From NCBI GenBank assembly GCA_913040875.1, contig CAJWHX010000056.1, positions 1 to 12,710 of the forward strand: 12,710 bases of DNA. The letters run 5' to 3'. The translations under genes were made by a program, and so were the position numbers. The notes beneath the pieces were generated by a model, which made no database searches, had not been told where the DNA came from, and was given only the letters and a program-made list of their open reading frames with translations. Origin of the DNA: an uncultured Pseudomonadota bacterium (GTDB taxonomy: Bacteria; Myxococcota; UBA796). Shown one piece after another: positions 1-6,772 of this stretch; position 1 is the first letter of the stretch, and each line of letters opens with the position of its first letter.

Positions 1-434
1 AACATATTCGTCGTGAGTTAGAACAGATCCGTTTGATTGCCGATGAAGTCCTCCCTGCCGAAGCTGAAAAAACAGCCAAAGAAAATGCCGCCCGCGGTCA
101 AGCTGCGTTCGTAGAACAAAGTGGTAAGGCGAAAGCAGAAGTCCTCCAAATGATGACCGATGCCTGGCTCAGTGCCGGTTCAGATGCCAAGGATATCTTC
201 TTGATTCAACAACTCGAAGAAGTTCTAGAGACAGTGGTCGATCGTGTCAAAGGTTCATCCGTATCAGAAGTGGTCCTTTTAGACAGTGGCGATGGTTCAG
301 CCCTTCCAACATATATTTCAAGTTACCCTGCGGCGATTCGTCAGGTCTTAGAGGAACTTCGTGCCTCTACAGGCGTTGACGTCACTGGTATCTTGTCGGG
401 GAACAAATCCTTACCAACGCAAGCGGAGAAGTAA
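1..434 (+). CDS. Flotillin/SPFH-family protein, C-terminal part (5' end outside window)
   Basis: The frame is open to the left edge (first full codon at position 3) and stops with TAA at 432-434, so only about 143 C-terminal residues are visible. They show a charged, Ala/Glu/Lys-rich helical stretch, likely the end of the coiled coil. A globular tail follows, with an AKDIFLIQQL motif, a VSEVVLLDSGDG segment and ASTGVDVTGI near the end. The same pattern (ARDIFLMQKL, VDKVTILPSGNGG, ASVGVDIPAL) closes the next gene, so the two are tandem relatives. The SPFH domain and membrane anchor should lie upstream. Flotillin-like proteins form membrane-bound oligomers that organise membrane microdomains; that role is family knowledge. 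The next gene begins 3 bases after this stop, so they are very probably one transcript. A TTG at 33 could be misread as a start, but the coding frame clearly continues upstream of it. Confidence 0.85.
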   Translation, partial: HIRRELEQIRLIADEVLPAEAEKTAKENAARGQAAFVEQSGKAKAEVLQMMTDAWLSAGSDAKDIFLIQQLEEVLETVVDRVKGSSVSEVVLLDSGDGSALPTYISSYPAAIRQVLEELRASTGVDVTGILSGNKSLPTQAEK

Positions 435-437
435 GAC

Positions 438-1682
438 ATGGAATTAATTATTAGTGGAATCATCCTTATAATTGTAGCGATTACTGCAGTAACCTACATT
501 TTAAAGAATCTGATTTATGTTTGTGGACCAAACGAGGTCCTCATCTTCTCCGGTAGTACTGTCAACACATCTACGGGGTCTCGTGGTTATCGTGTGATTC
601 GTGGTGGGCAAAGCATGCGAATCCCGTTGCTTGAAACGGTGGATAGTCTTAACCTCACCAACATGATCATTGACGTTGCCGTCAGCAATGCCTATGCTCG
701 CGGTGGTATACCCCTCTCCGTAAGCGGTGTAGCCAACATCAAGATCGCATCTCAATCTCCTCACTTGGATCATGCTATTCAAAGGTTCACCGGAAAGTCT
801 CGCAAAGAGATCATTCGAATTGCGAAAGAAACCCTAGAAGGGAACCTTCGTGGTGTATTGAGTCAATTGACTCCGGAAGAGGTGAATGAAGACAAAACGC
901 GTTTTGCTGAGATCCTATTGGAAGAAGCCGATCACGATTTGGCAAGACTCGGATTGGCTTTGGATACCTTGAAAGTGCAGAATGTAACAGATGAAAGAGG
1001 CTTCCTCGATTCGATCGGTCGTATTCGATCAGCAGAAGTCATCAAAATCGCCACCATATCTGAAGCAGAAGCTCACGCCAAAGCGACCATCAAAGATGCT
1101 ATTAACTTGCAACGAGCACGACTGGCTGAAATCCATAACCGTCAAAAGGAACTGGAGGCCGAATCGCTACGTAAAATTCGGGATGCTCAAACTAAAGCGG
1201 CTGCATTGGTTGCTGAAGAGAAAGGTCGTATTCAAGCACAAGTTGCCCGAGCAACAGCAGATATCAAGGTACAAAAGGCTCGTGTTGAACAAATCAGACA
1301 GGAACTAGAAGCAAACTTGATTGAGCCATCGAAAGCCGAGATGCAAGCGTCTATTGCAACTGCTAAGGGGGATTCTGCAAAAATCATTGAAGATGGTAAA
1401 GCAACCGTTGCTGTTCTCTCTGAAATGATAGCTACTTGGCAAGCCGGTGGTGAGAACGCTCGAGACATCTTCTTGATGCAAAAACTTCAATCGGTCATGT
1501 CCGCAATGGTTTCCTCTATTGAGAGCATCGAAGTTGATAAGGTAACTATTCTGCCTTCCGGTAATGGTGGTGACTCCACTGGTGCAAACCTCGCGCGTTT
1601 GAATGAGGAAGTTCGAGCCTCTGTTGGAGTCGATATCCCAGCCCTAATCGAAGCGTGGAAACAAGGACAACAGCGAAAATAA
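438..1682 (+). CDS. Flotillin/SPFH (band 7) domain membrane protein
   Basis: A complete 414-residue protein. Residues about 4-22 form one hydrophobic membrane segment, followed by Lys and the CGPNEVLIFSG entry typical of flotillin-type SPFH domains (about residues 28-190). Residues about 200-300 are Ala/Glu/Lys/Arg-rich with heptad character, a predicted coiled coil. The C-terminal tail has the ARDIFLMQKL and VTILPSGNGG motifs shared with the preceding gene. By family knowledge such proteins oligomerise on the inner face of the cytoplasmic membrane and scaffold membrane domains; the exact client is unknown. The ATG at 438 is preceded by GGAG at 425-428, a good ribosome-binding distance. The gene lies 3 bases after its relative and ends just before a strong terminator, so it is the last gene of its operon. 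No NfeD-type partner, often found beside SPFH genes, is visible here; one could lie upstream of the window. Confidence 0.92.
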   Translation: MELIISGIILIIVAITAVTYILKNLIYVCGPNEVLIFSGSTVNTSTGSRGYRVIRGGQSMRIPLLETVDSLNLTNMIIDVAVSNAYARGGIPLSVSGVANIKIASQSPHLDHAIQRFTGKSRKEIIRIAKETLEGNLRGVLSQLTPEEVNEDKTRFAEILLEEADHDLARLGLALDTLKVQNVTDERGFLDSIGRIRSAEVIKIATISEAEAHAKATIKDAINLQRARLAEIHNRQKELEAESLRKIRDAQTKAAALVAEEKGRIQAQVARATADIKVQKARVEQIRQELEANLIEPSKAEMQASIATAKGDSAKIIEDGKATVAVLSEMIATWQAGGENARDIFLMQKLQSVMSAMVSSIESIEVDKVTILPSGNGGDSTGANLARLNEEVRASVGVDIPALIEAWKQGQQRK

Positions 1683-1705
1683 CCTGACAGCTGTGGTCAA
1701 AACAT

Positions 1706-1739
1706 CAAGGTGGGTCATGCCCACCTTGTTTGTTTTTTT
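1706..1739 (+). terminator. Intrinsic terminator of the flotillin operon
   Basis: A perfect 9-bp stem (CAAGGTGGG at 1706-1714 pairs with CCCACCTTG at 1720-1728) encloses a 5-base loop and is followed by TTTG and seven T residues (1729-1739). It sits 23 bases after the stop of the second flotillin gene. Read on the minus strand, the hairpin is followed only by a short TTTT run, so it could act weakly for the convergent metallo-hydrolase gene, but it is clearly oriented for the plus strand. The rest of 1683-1772 holds nothing else that I recognise. Confidence 0.92.
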
Positions 1740-1772
1740 CACACTCCTTAATTCAAGAAACCATTTGCACTT

Positions 1773-2663
1773 CTATAACCCCACCGTAGCACCAACTGGG
1801 AGTACCATTGGCTCAGAGCCAAACGCTTCGACATCTCGTATAAAACCTTCTAAATCAACCATCGGCAACGTATATTGTTGCTCTGCCTCCATCGGTATCC
1901 AAAAGCAATCCCAGTGACAGGCCATTACAATTTTGGGTTTGACGATGGATATAGCCTCTTCTATGTAGTTTGGTCTTGAGTTTCGACCTATCGCACATAG
2001 GCAGAGAACATCTACTTCAAGTCCGTTCCATTCTTTTGCAAAGAACTCCGCAGAATCAACGTGCATAAATTTGAGCCCATCGAGTTCAATGTACCAATTG
2101 AGTACGTGACCATGACGAAATCTCCAGTAATTTGTCGGCCATTTAAAGGTGTCTGGAATTCTGCCCGGTAAGGGTACGCGATTGAAATATACCTTCCCGT
2201 GTGCCGCAGGGATTCCCCGAACCAAGTTTCCTTCTCCACAGGCGATGTCGTCTCTGCCATGTGTAGCCAACATCTGACTTTCCGGCACACCAGCCGCACG
2301 TCCAACACGAATCACATCTTCAGAGCCAATCAATCTCGCTCCCGTCTGGTGGCACACACATGGCGCATCCAAAATGTGATCATGATGGGCGTGACCAACC
2401 AAAACATCATCCGCATTGGGAATCCACTTCTTCACCAAATATTCATCGGATTGCAGTTTTGTAAAGGCATGCTGATTGAGACTTGGACGAGTAACATATG
2501 GATCAACAACCAGCGTACGATTTGATCCGGAAAAAACAAACCCTGCGGTCCCCAAGTAGGTTAAGGATATGGACGACTGTAAAGATTCTGGCCGTCGTTC
2601 CAATCCCTTATGGAAGGGCTGAATTGGACTGAATGGAAACGCAGATAAAATATTCGTCAACAT
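1773..2663 (-). CDS. Metallo-beta-lactamase-fold hydrolase (UlaG-like group)
   Basis: A 296-residue cytosolic protein with no signal peptide, if started at the ATG at 2663. The opening strand region LTYLGTAGFVF and the VVDPYVTRP segment are typical of the UlaG-like/Lactamase_B_2-3 groups. The metal site looks complete: HAHHDH at residues 91-96 (His91, His93, Asp95, His96), His155 in PAAHGKV, Asp203 in HVDSAEF and His250 in ACHWD. This predicts a binuclear metal hydrolase; the substrate cannot be told from sequence. About 30 residues precede the fold. An upstream GTG at 2690 extends the frame by 9 codons, but the bases before it are CCTCCC, the complement of a ribosome-binding site. The ATG at 2663 has a GAG about 7-9 bases upstream and is preferred. 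The gene is monocistronic and divergent from hflX, with the starts only about 15-48 bases apart. Confidence 0.88.
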   Translation of the reverse strand: MLTNILSAFPFSPIQPFHKGLERRPESLQSSISLTYLGTAGFVFSGSNRTLVVDPYVTRPSLNQHAFTKLQSDEYLVKKWIPNADDVLVGHAHHDHILDAPCVCHQTGARLIGSEDVIRVGRAAGVPESQMLATHGRDDIACGEGNLVRGIPAAHGKVYFNRVPLPGRIPDTFKWPTNYWRFRHGHVLNWYIELDGLKFMHVDSAEFFAKEWNGLEVDVLCLCAIGRNSRPNYIEEAISIVKPKIVMACHWDCFWIPMEAEQQYTLPMVDLEGFIRDVEAFGSEPMVLPVGATVGL

Positions 2664-2671
2664 AAGATTCT

Positions 2672-2695
2672 CACAGTGTGGGTCATACACAGTGT
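2672..2695. repeat. Direct repeat CACAGTGT x2 in the MBL/hflX divergent interval
   Basis: CACAGTGT occurs at 2672-2679 and again at 2688-2695, a 16-base period. Each copy contains CACAGTG, palindromic except for its centre base. They fill most of the very short interval between the divergent metallo-hydrolase and hflX genes. The placement suggests an operator, but two 8-base copies could arise by chance. Confidence 0.35.
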
Positions 2696-4354
2696 ATTTT
2701 GGGAGGTCACATTACACAACTTCATGGAAAAACAGAGGGCCTCAAAAAGAGTGACCACAACTCTTTACAGCAATTGTACAACCGTAGAGCCACGAGAAAC
2801 CGATTTATTGATGCACATTTGGGTCGTCAGCTGACACTCATTTCCCGCTCTATCAATCGTCAAGTTGGTATCCTCATCGATAGAAATGGAAACATCACGC
2901 ATGTTATTGTGGGAGATGCCCATCAGATATTCATTCCGGATCTATCTAGGCACAGAGCCGGTGCAAATCGATTTCGTGGCTTGAGACTCATCCACACCCA
3001 CTTACGGAAAGAATCGCTGAATCAAGATGATTTGACAGACCTCAGTCTACTCCGATTGGATACGATTGTTGTCGTTCATGCTGATATGAACGGTGAACCG
3101 TTAAACACTGAATATGCTTATCTAGATCCAGAAGCCAAAGAAGGGAAGAAGCCGTGGAAAATCGAGAAAAGAAAATCCATATTCGATTGGACGGATGACT
3201 TCCTCGTATTCATTAATGACATCGAATCACAGTTCTCAAAACAAGACCGCATCTCCAAAATCAGCGGGAAAGATGGGGTCATCTTGGTCGGAGTGGGAAC
3301 CAAAGGAAAAGTGGAAGCACTGTCTAGCATTGAAGAACTGGCGCGTTTGGCTGACACAGCAGGTTTACAAGTCCTCGGTAGACAATTGCAAATCCGTCGC
3401 AAAATTGACAGTAAATTGGTGGTTGGAAAGGGAAAACTACAAGATATCCTCATCGATGCAATGCAAAAGGATGCTGATGCACTGGTATTTGATCAAGAAC
3501 TAACCCCCTCCCAATTACGGAATATTGCTACAGCAACCAACATCAAAGTAATTGACCGATCACAGCTGATTCTCGACATCTTTGCAAAGAGAGCCAAAAC
3601 GCGTGAAGGCAAACTGCAAGTCGAAATCGCACAACTCAGGTATCGAAAGCCCAGATTAAAGATCATGCCCACCGCAATGAGTCGTCTAACCGGTGGCATT
3701 GGTGGTCGAGGTCCAGGTGAAACCAAACTGGAGATCAATAAACGTAGAGCCGATGAGAGACTCACACGGCTTGAACGAGACCTGAAAAAACAAGGAAAGG
3801 TACGACAAGAGCAACGAAAACGACGACAACGAAACAATGTCCCTCAGGTCTCCTTAGTTGGCTACACCAATGCAGGTAAATCGACGCTTCTCAACACCAT
3901 TACGCAATCAAAAGTGCTTGCTGAGGATCAATTGTTTGCCACGTTGGATCCCACATCTAGACGGTTTCGATTTCCATTGGACAGGGAAATCATCTTAACG
4001 GATACGGTCGGTTTTATTCGGAATCTACCCAAAGAACTTATGCAGGCTTTTGAGTCTACATTTGAGGAAACCACTTTGGCTGACCTTATTGTACACGTCG
4101 TCGATGCTGGTGACCCTGAAATGGATATCCACATCAAGGCTGTTGATACGACGTTGAAAGCCTTGAATGCCGATCAAATCCCTAGAATGTTGGTATTCAA
4201 CAAAAGCGACACCATTGATTCGGAAGCAAGAACAGAATGTGCTCTCAAGTATGGAGCGCTACTGTGTTCGGCCATCACCAAAGACAATCTGAGTTCCGTC
4301 ATCGATGAGATCTATCGTCGATTGTTCCAAATTCGTTCCGAGTCCAACTCATGA
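2678..4354 (+). CDS. hflX: Ribosome-associated GTPase HflX, long form
   Basis: 558 residues from the first conventional start (GTG 2678). Domain order: an extra N-terminal domain (about residues 20-140, with GILIDRNG, VIVGDAHQIFIPDL, RLIHTHL and DDLTDLSLLRLD) known from long HflX proteins. The HflX nucleotide-binding-like domain follows (about 205-345, including KLVVGKGKLQDI and FDQELTPSQ), then the GGRGPGETKLE motif with a basic linker helix, then the Ras-like G domain. G1 is GYTNAGKS at 395-402, G3 is DTVGF at 442-446 and G4 is NKSD at 508-511. HflX binds the large ribosomal subunit and splits stalled or hibernating ribosomes under stress (family knowledge). Start: GTG 2678 and TTG 2699 lack good ribosome-binding sites. 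GGGAGG (2701-2706) sits 4 bases before an in-frame ATT at 2711, and translation from there (ITQLHGKTEGLK) matches where I expect family members to begin. The coordinates use the longest conventional start; the ATT is biologically more likely. The stop overlaps the next ATG (ATGA). Confidence 0.93.
   Translation: MGHTQCILGGHITQLHGKTEGLKKSDHNSLQQLYNRRATRNRFIDAHLGRQLTLISRSINRQVGILIDRNGNITHVIVGDAHQIFIPDLSRHRAGANRFRGLRLIHTHLRKESLNQDDLTDLSLLRLDTIVVVHADMNGEPLNTEYAYLDPEAKEGKKPWKIEKRKSIFDWTDDFLVFINDIESQFSKQDRISKISGKDGVILVGVGTKGKVEALSSIEELARLADTAGLQVLGRQLQIRRKIDSKLVVGKGKLQDILIDAMQKDADALVFDQELTPSQLRNIATATNIKVIDRSQLILDIFAKRAKTREGKLQVEIAQLRYRKPRLKIMPTAMSRLTGGIGGRGPGETKLEINKRRADERLTRLERDLKKQGKVRQEQRKRRQRNNVPQVSLVGYTNAGKSTLLNTITQSKVLAEDQLFATLDPTSRRFRFPLDREIILTDTVGFIRNLPKELMQAFESTFEETTLADLIVHVVDAGDPEMDIHIKAVDTTLKALNADQIPRMLVFNKSDTIDSEARTECALKYGALLCSAITKDNLSSVIDEIYRRLFQIRSESNS
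2701..2713 (+). promoter_or_regulatory. Shine-Dalgarno GGGAGG with in-frame ATT, probable hflX start
   Basis: GGGAGG at 2701-2706 is the best ribosome-binding match before hflX. The first plausible in-frame codon after it is ATT at 2711-2713. The nearest ATG (2724) is in another frame and gives only a 37-codon reading. The 4-base spacing is short but workable. This site argues against the upstream GTG/TTG starts, which it overlaps or follows. Confidence 0.5.
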
Positions 4355-4842
4355 TCTTCTGGATTCTATTGTCTTGCACAGTAAACCGAATGGACACCGG
4401 TTTTTGGAGCATAGAGTATCAAGCCCCAACCATTGAGGTGTTTGAAGTTGACTGTGATGACAAAGAGTGGACGATAGAGGTCTGGACAGAGCATTGGACC
4501 GGCAATGGTCTACTGTGGATGGCAAATGACAACCGGTATGAACGCCACACGCTCTACTCTGTATCCGCCGATGCGGAAGGAGAAGGTGACCGTTTGCGCG
4601 TTCAACTACCCGTCGTAGCCGACTGGAGAGATGCTCAATCCGGTAGAAGCAGTGGATTTAACTGTATGGAACTGGAGCAAATGGGTTTCTTTATAGGGAT
4701 TCGACATCCTCAAACCTTAGACATCACCGATTGTGCTGAATATGTTGATGGCGATACTTTTACAAACGAACCGACGCTTGCGATATGGGGTCACGTTCCT
4801 TTACCCGACTGCCCTGTATCGGTGGAGAGTTCCTCTGACTAG
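4351..4842 (+). CDS. Hypothetical Trp-rich putative lipoprotein
   Basis: 163 residues; I do not recognise the family. It starts at an ATG overlapping the hflX stop (ATGA), so translation is probably coupled to hflX. The N-terminus is extremely short: five mostly hydrophobic residues lead to LLSC (residues 6-9), which fits a lipobox with Cys9 as the lipid-carrying residue. No Lys or Arg precedes it, so export is uncertain. The body carries eight Trp in all, four further Cys (in DCDD, NCME, DCAE and DCPV contexts) and alternating hydrophobic/polar segments suggesting a beta-rich exported domain. The last 27 codons overlap, on the opposite strand, the 3' end of pdxA (4760-4842). An internal ATG at 4390 would remove the lipobox but has no ribosome-binding site. 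The frame is long and coupled, so I think it is real, but no function can be assigned. Confidence 0.68.
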   Translation: MIFWILLSCTVNRMDTGFWSIEYQAPTIEVFEVDCDDKEWTIEVWTEHWTGNGLLWMANDNRYERHTLYSVSADAEGEGDRLRVQLPVVADWRDAQSGRSSGFNCMELEQMGFFIGIRHPQTLDITDCAEYVDGDTFTNEPTLAIWGHVPLPDCPVSVESSSD

Positions 4843-5755
4843 ACGTATCAGACACGACACGTTGGCTCGCTATTTCTCTCGCGAGTGTCCAAGCTGCAAT
4901 CAATGACGACGGATTCGCACAGCCTTTCCCAACAATGGCATCTGCTGTTCCATGGTCGACACTTGTTCGGACAATCGGAAGTCCCAATGTCCAATTGACC
5001 GACTGACCGAAATCAACGAGTTTCAAGGGCGTCAATCCTTGATCATGATACATCGCAACCACAACATCAACCTTCCCATCTCTTGCCATCAAGAAGGCCG
5101 TCTCGGAAGATACAACATCTGTCACTGAAACTCCACTCCTTCGGAGTATCTCACAAGCTGGTTGAACAATCGAAACATCTTCACCGCCGAGCTTTCCAGA
5201 TTCCCCTGCATGTGGATTGAGACCACAAATCGCAAATCGTACCGATTCTCCACGATCTCTCCAAGCTTGGTGAGCGGTTTGTACTGTATGGACAATCCCT
5301 TCTATTGTTAAGGAACTCGCAACCGTATTCAGGGGAATGTGTGTCGTCACCAAGACAACTTGATATCGCCCCCCACTAAAAGCCATCACCGGATTGGAAA
5401 CACCGCATAGATGCCCTAAATACCCAGTGTGTCCAGCAAACTCAAACCCCTGGTCCATCAGCACAGATTTACTGATGGGTCCTGTTACCATCGCGGAGGT
5501 TTGATTGGACAGACACATCTCAGTAGCAATCCGAATGGCTTGCACCTCTGCAGGTTCGTCACCATCTTCAAATTCCACCACTTGAACCAACGGAAATTCC
5601 CACAGGTGATTCCAGTTCAGCCCCATTTGACGAAGCGCGTTGACCAAAGTCCCCTTCCGACTCAGCAGAATCGTTGAATGCTGAAAAGACTCCAATGCTT
5701 TGATACATATCTCTGGGCCGATGCCCATTCCAACAGTCAAAGCGATGGGTTTCAT
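4760..5755 (-). CDS. pdxA: 4-hydroxythreonine-4-phosphate dehydrogenase
   Basis: 331 residues. PdxA oxidises 4-phosphohydroxy-L-threonine with NAD(P)+ in the DXP-dependent pathway to pyridoxal 5'-phosphate; it is cytosolic and uses a divalent metal. Visible family motifs: GIGPEI near the start, substrate-binding GHTGYLGH (His109-Thr110), and metal ligands His139 (VTTHIPL), His182 (NPHAGESG) and His237 (MYHDQGL). Lys245 and LPIVRTSVDHGTA (Arg263 region) are also present. All expected catalytic residues are there. The N-terminal loop, usually G-D/E-P-A-G-I-G-P, reads G-M-G-I-G-P, two residues short. The C-terminus continues about 33 residues past the usual family end (around residue 298) as a polar tail that overlaps the convergent lipoprotein gene. 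ATG 5755 has GGAG 5 bases upstream; the in-frame GTG at 5761 is too close to that site. It lies 12 bases after surA and is the last gene of the operon. Confidence 0.95.
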   Translation of the reverse strand: MKPIALTVGMGIGPEICIKALESFQHSTILLSRKGTLVNALRQMGLNWNHLWEFPLVQVVEFEDGDEPAEVQAIRIATEMCLSNQTSAMVTGPISKSVLMDQGFEFAGHTGYLGHLCGVSNPVMAFSGGRYQVVLVTTHIPLNTVASSLTIEGIVHTVQTAHQAWRDRGESVRFAICGLNPHAGESGKLGGEDVSIVQPACEILRRSGVSVTDVVSSETAFLMARDGKVDVVVAMYHDQGLTPLKLVDFGQSVNWTLGLPIVRTSVDHGTADAIVGKGCANPSSLIAAWTLAREIASQRVVSDTSSQRNSPPIQGSRVKERDPISQASVRL

Positions 5756-5767
5756 GCACACTCCAGT

Positions 5768-6772
5768 CTATTCGGTTGCCTTAGTATCCAAATGTATCGT
5801 AATTGCGGCGCGAGACTTGGCTGCTTCAAACCAAGAGGCCATTTCCTCTTCAAATCGTGCAGCATAATAGGCATCCATAATTTGCGGACGGATAGACTCA
5901 AGCGGTGGTGCCTCTTGTTTTCGCTGGGCTTTGACGTGTAAGAGATACACCCCTGACTCCAGTTCTAAGGGTACACTCACCCCACCAACTGGGAGGCCAA
6001 AGGCTATCTCTTCTAGATCTCTCCGTAGCTGACCTTTCGCGAAGGAACCCATCTTCCCACCGGTTGAGGCGAGACCCGATTGGTCATATTGTTTTGCCAC
6101 GTCTATAAAATCCACACCATTGGCAAGCAGTGCAGTAATCTGCTCTAAGGTAGCATTCCTATCTGATATCGCCTGTTGATTCATGGCGTCAATTTTATCC
6201 TGAGCCTCTTCGATGGTTATCCCTAGGGCTTCCGATACTTCCTCAGCAGGACGTGCCGACGGAGGATCCTTTAAGAATATACCATGCAAGTCAATCACAT
6301 CGGGTTGTTGAATTTTGACTTGTCTGTATTGTTCTTGGATTGCTTGTTCATCAACAACAATGCGAGGTTGCAAAATCAACTGATTGAACTTCATTTGACG
6401 AAGAGACTCACGAATCTCTCCTATATAAGCGTCCCATTCCAACCCAGAGGACTCCACCTCACTGCGCAACTCACTCCGAGCAATCCCATTGGATTCAGCG
6501 ATATCACTCATTGCACCTTCAACTTCTTCTTCGGTCACATCCATCCCCAGACCTTGAAGTTCTTGAGAAACCAATGTTCGCTGAATCAGTGTGCTCAGCA
6601 CTTCCAGTTCAGCCGCTCGGAGATTCTCCGTGCCAATCTGTGCAGTTAAATACTCCGCCCCTACATCATATACTGAAGACAATACAATCAGATCATCATT
6701 CACAACAGCGGCAACCCTATCTAAGGTTGCGGCCTCCAAAAGAGCCCCCAATAGAAGCGTGAGTACACTCAT
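5768..6772 (-). CDS. surA: SurA-like periplasmic peptidyl-prolyl isomerase/chaperone
   Basis: 334 residues. A hydrophobic N-terminus (about residues 1-15, ending LLEAA) is a likely signal peptide, though it has no basic residue. LDRVAAVVNDDLIVLSSV (17-34) is the hallmark opening of the SurA N-terminal domain, which continues to about 135 as a helical chaperone module. A single parvulin (PPIC) domain spans about 158-282 (IDLHGIFLK, TGGKMGSFAKGQL, SGVYLLHVKAQR); its first helix region carries a long Glu/Ala/Gln-rich insertion (170-215). E. coli SurA has two parvulin domains, so this is the one-domain form. Expected role: holding outer-membrane proteins in the periplasm. The start is firm: an in-frame TAA lies 12 codons upstream with no usual start codon between, and the ATG overlaps the preceding stop (ATGA). 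Adjacency to pdxA matches the enterobacterial surA-pdxA order and supports the name. Confidence 0.87.
   Translation of the reverse strand: MSVLTLLLGALLEAATLDRVAAVVNDDLIVLSSVYDVGAEYLTAQIGTENLRAAELEVLSTLIQRTLVSQELQGLGMDVTEEEVEGAMSDIAESNGIARSELRSEVESSGLEWDAYIGEIRESLRQMKFNQLILQPRIVVDEQAIQEQYRQVKIQQPDVIDLHGIFLKDPPSARPAEEVSEALGITIEEAQDKIDAMNQQAISDRNATLEQITALLANGVDFIDVAKQYDQSGLASTGGKMGSFAKGQLRRDLEEIAFGLPVGGVSVPLELESGVYLLHVKAQRKQEAPPLESIRPQIMDAYYAARFEEEMASWFEAAKSRAAITIHLDTKATE

Noticed and set aside
2345..2366. TGGCAC-like start of a sigma-54 promoter
   Set aside because: No TTGC element follows at the required distance, and it sits inside a coding region; no sigma-54 promoter is supported in the window.
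2199..2525. 108-codon plus-strand frame inside the metallo-hydrolase
   Set aside because: It is antisense to a gene with a complete metal-binding motif set and has low-complexity, implausible protein composition; a shadow frame.
2624..2651. Plus-strand promoter for hflX (TTGGAC, 16 bases, TAAAAT)
   Set aside because: The -10 is good but the -35 matches only three of six bases, and it lies inside the metallo-hydrolase coding region; too weak to list as a feature.
4864..4890. Possible hairpin (CTCGC pairing with GCGAG) after the lipoprotein gene
   Set aside because: The stem is only 5-6 bp, the loop is about 9 bases, no T-run follows and it lies within pdxA; not a convincing terminator.
6284..6649. 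121-codon plus-strand frame inside surA
   Set aside because: It is antisense to a clearly coding SurA-like gene, with no motif or ribosome-binding support.
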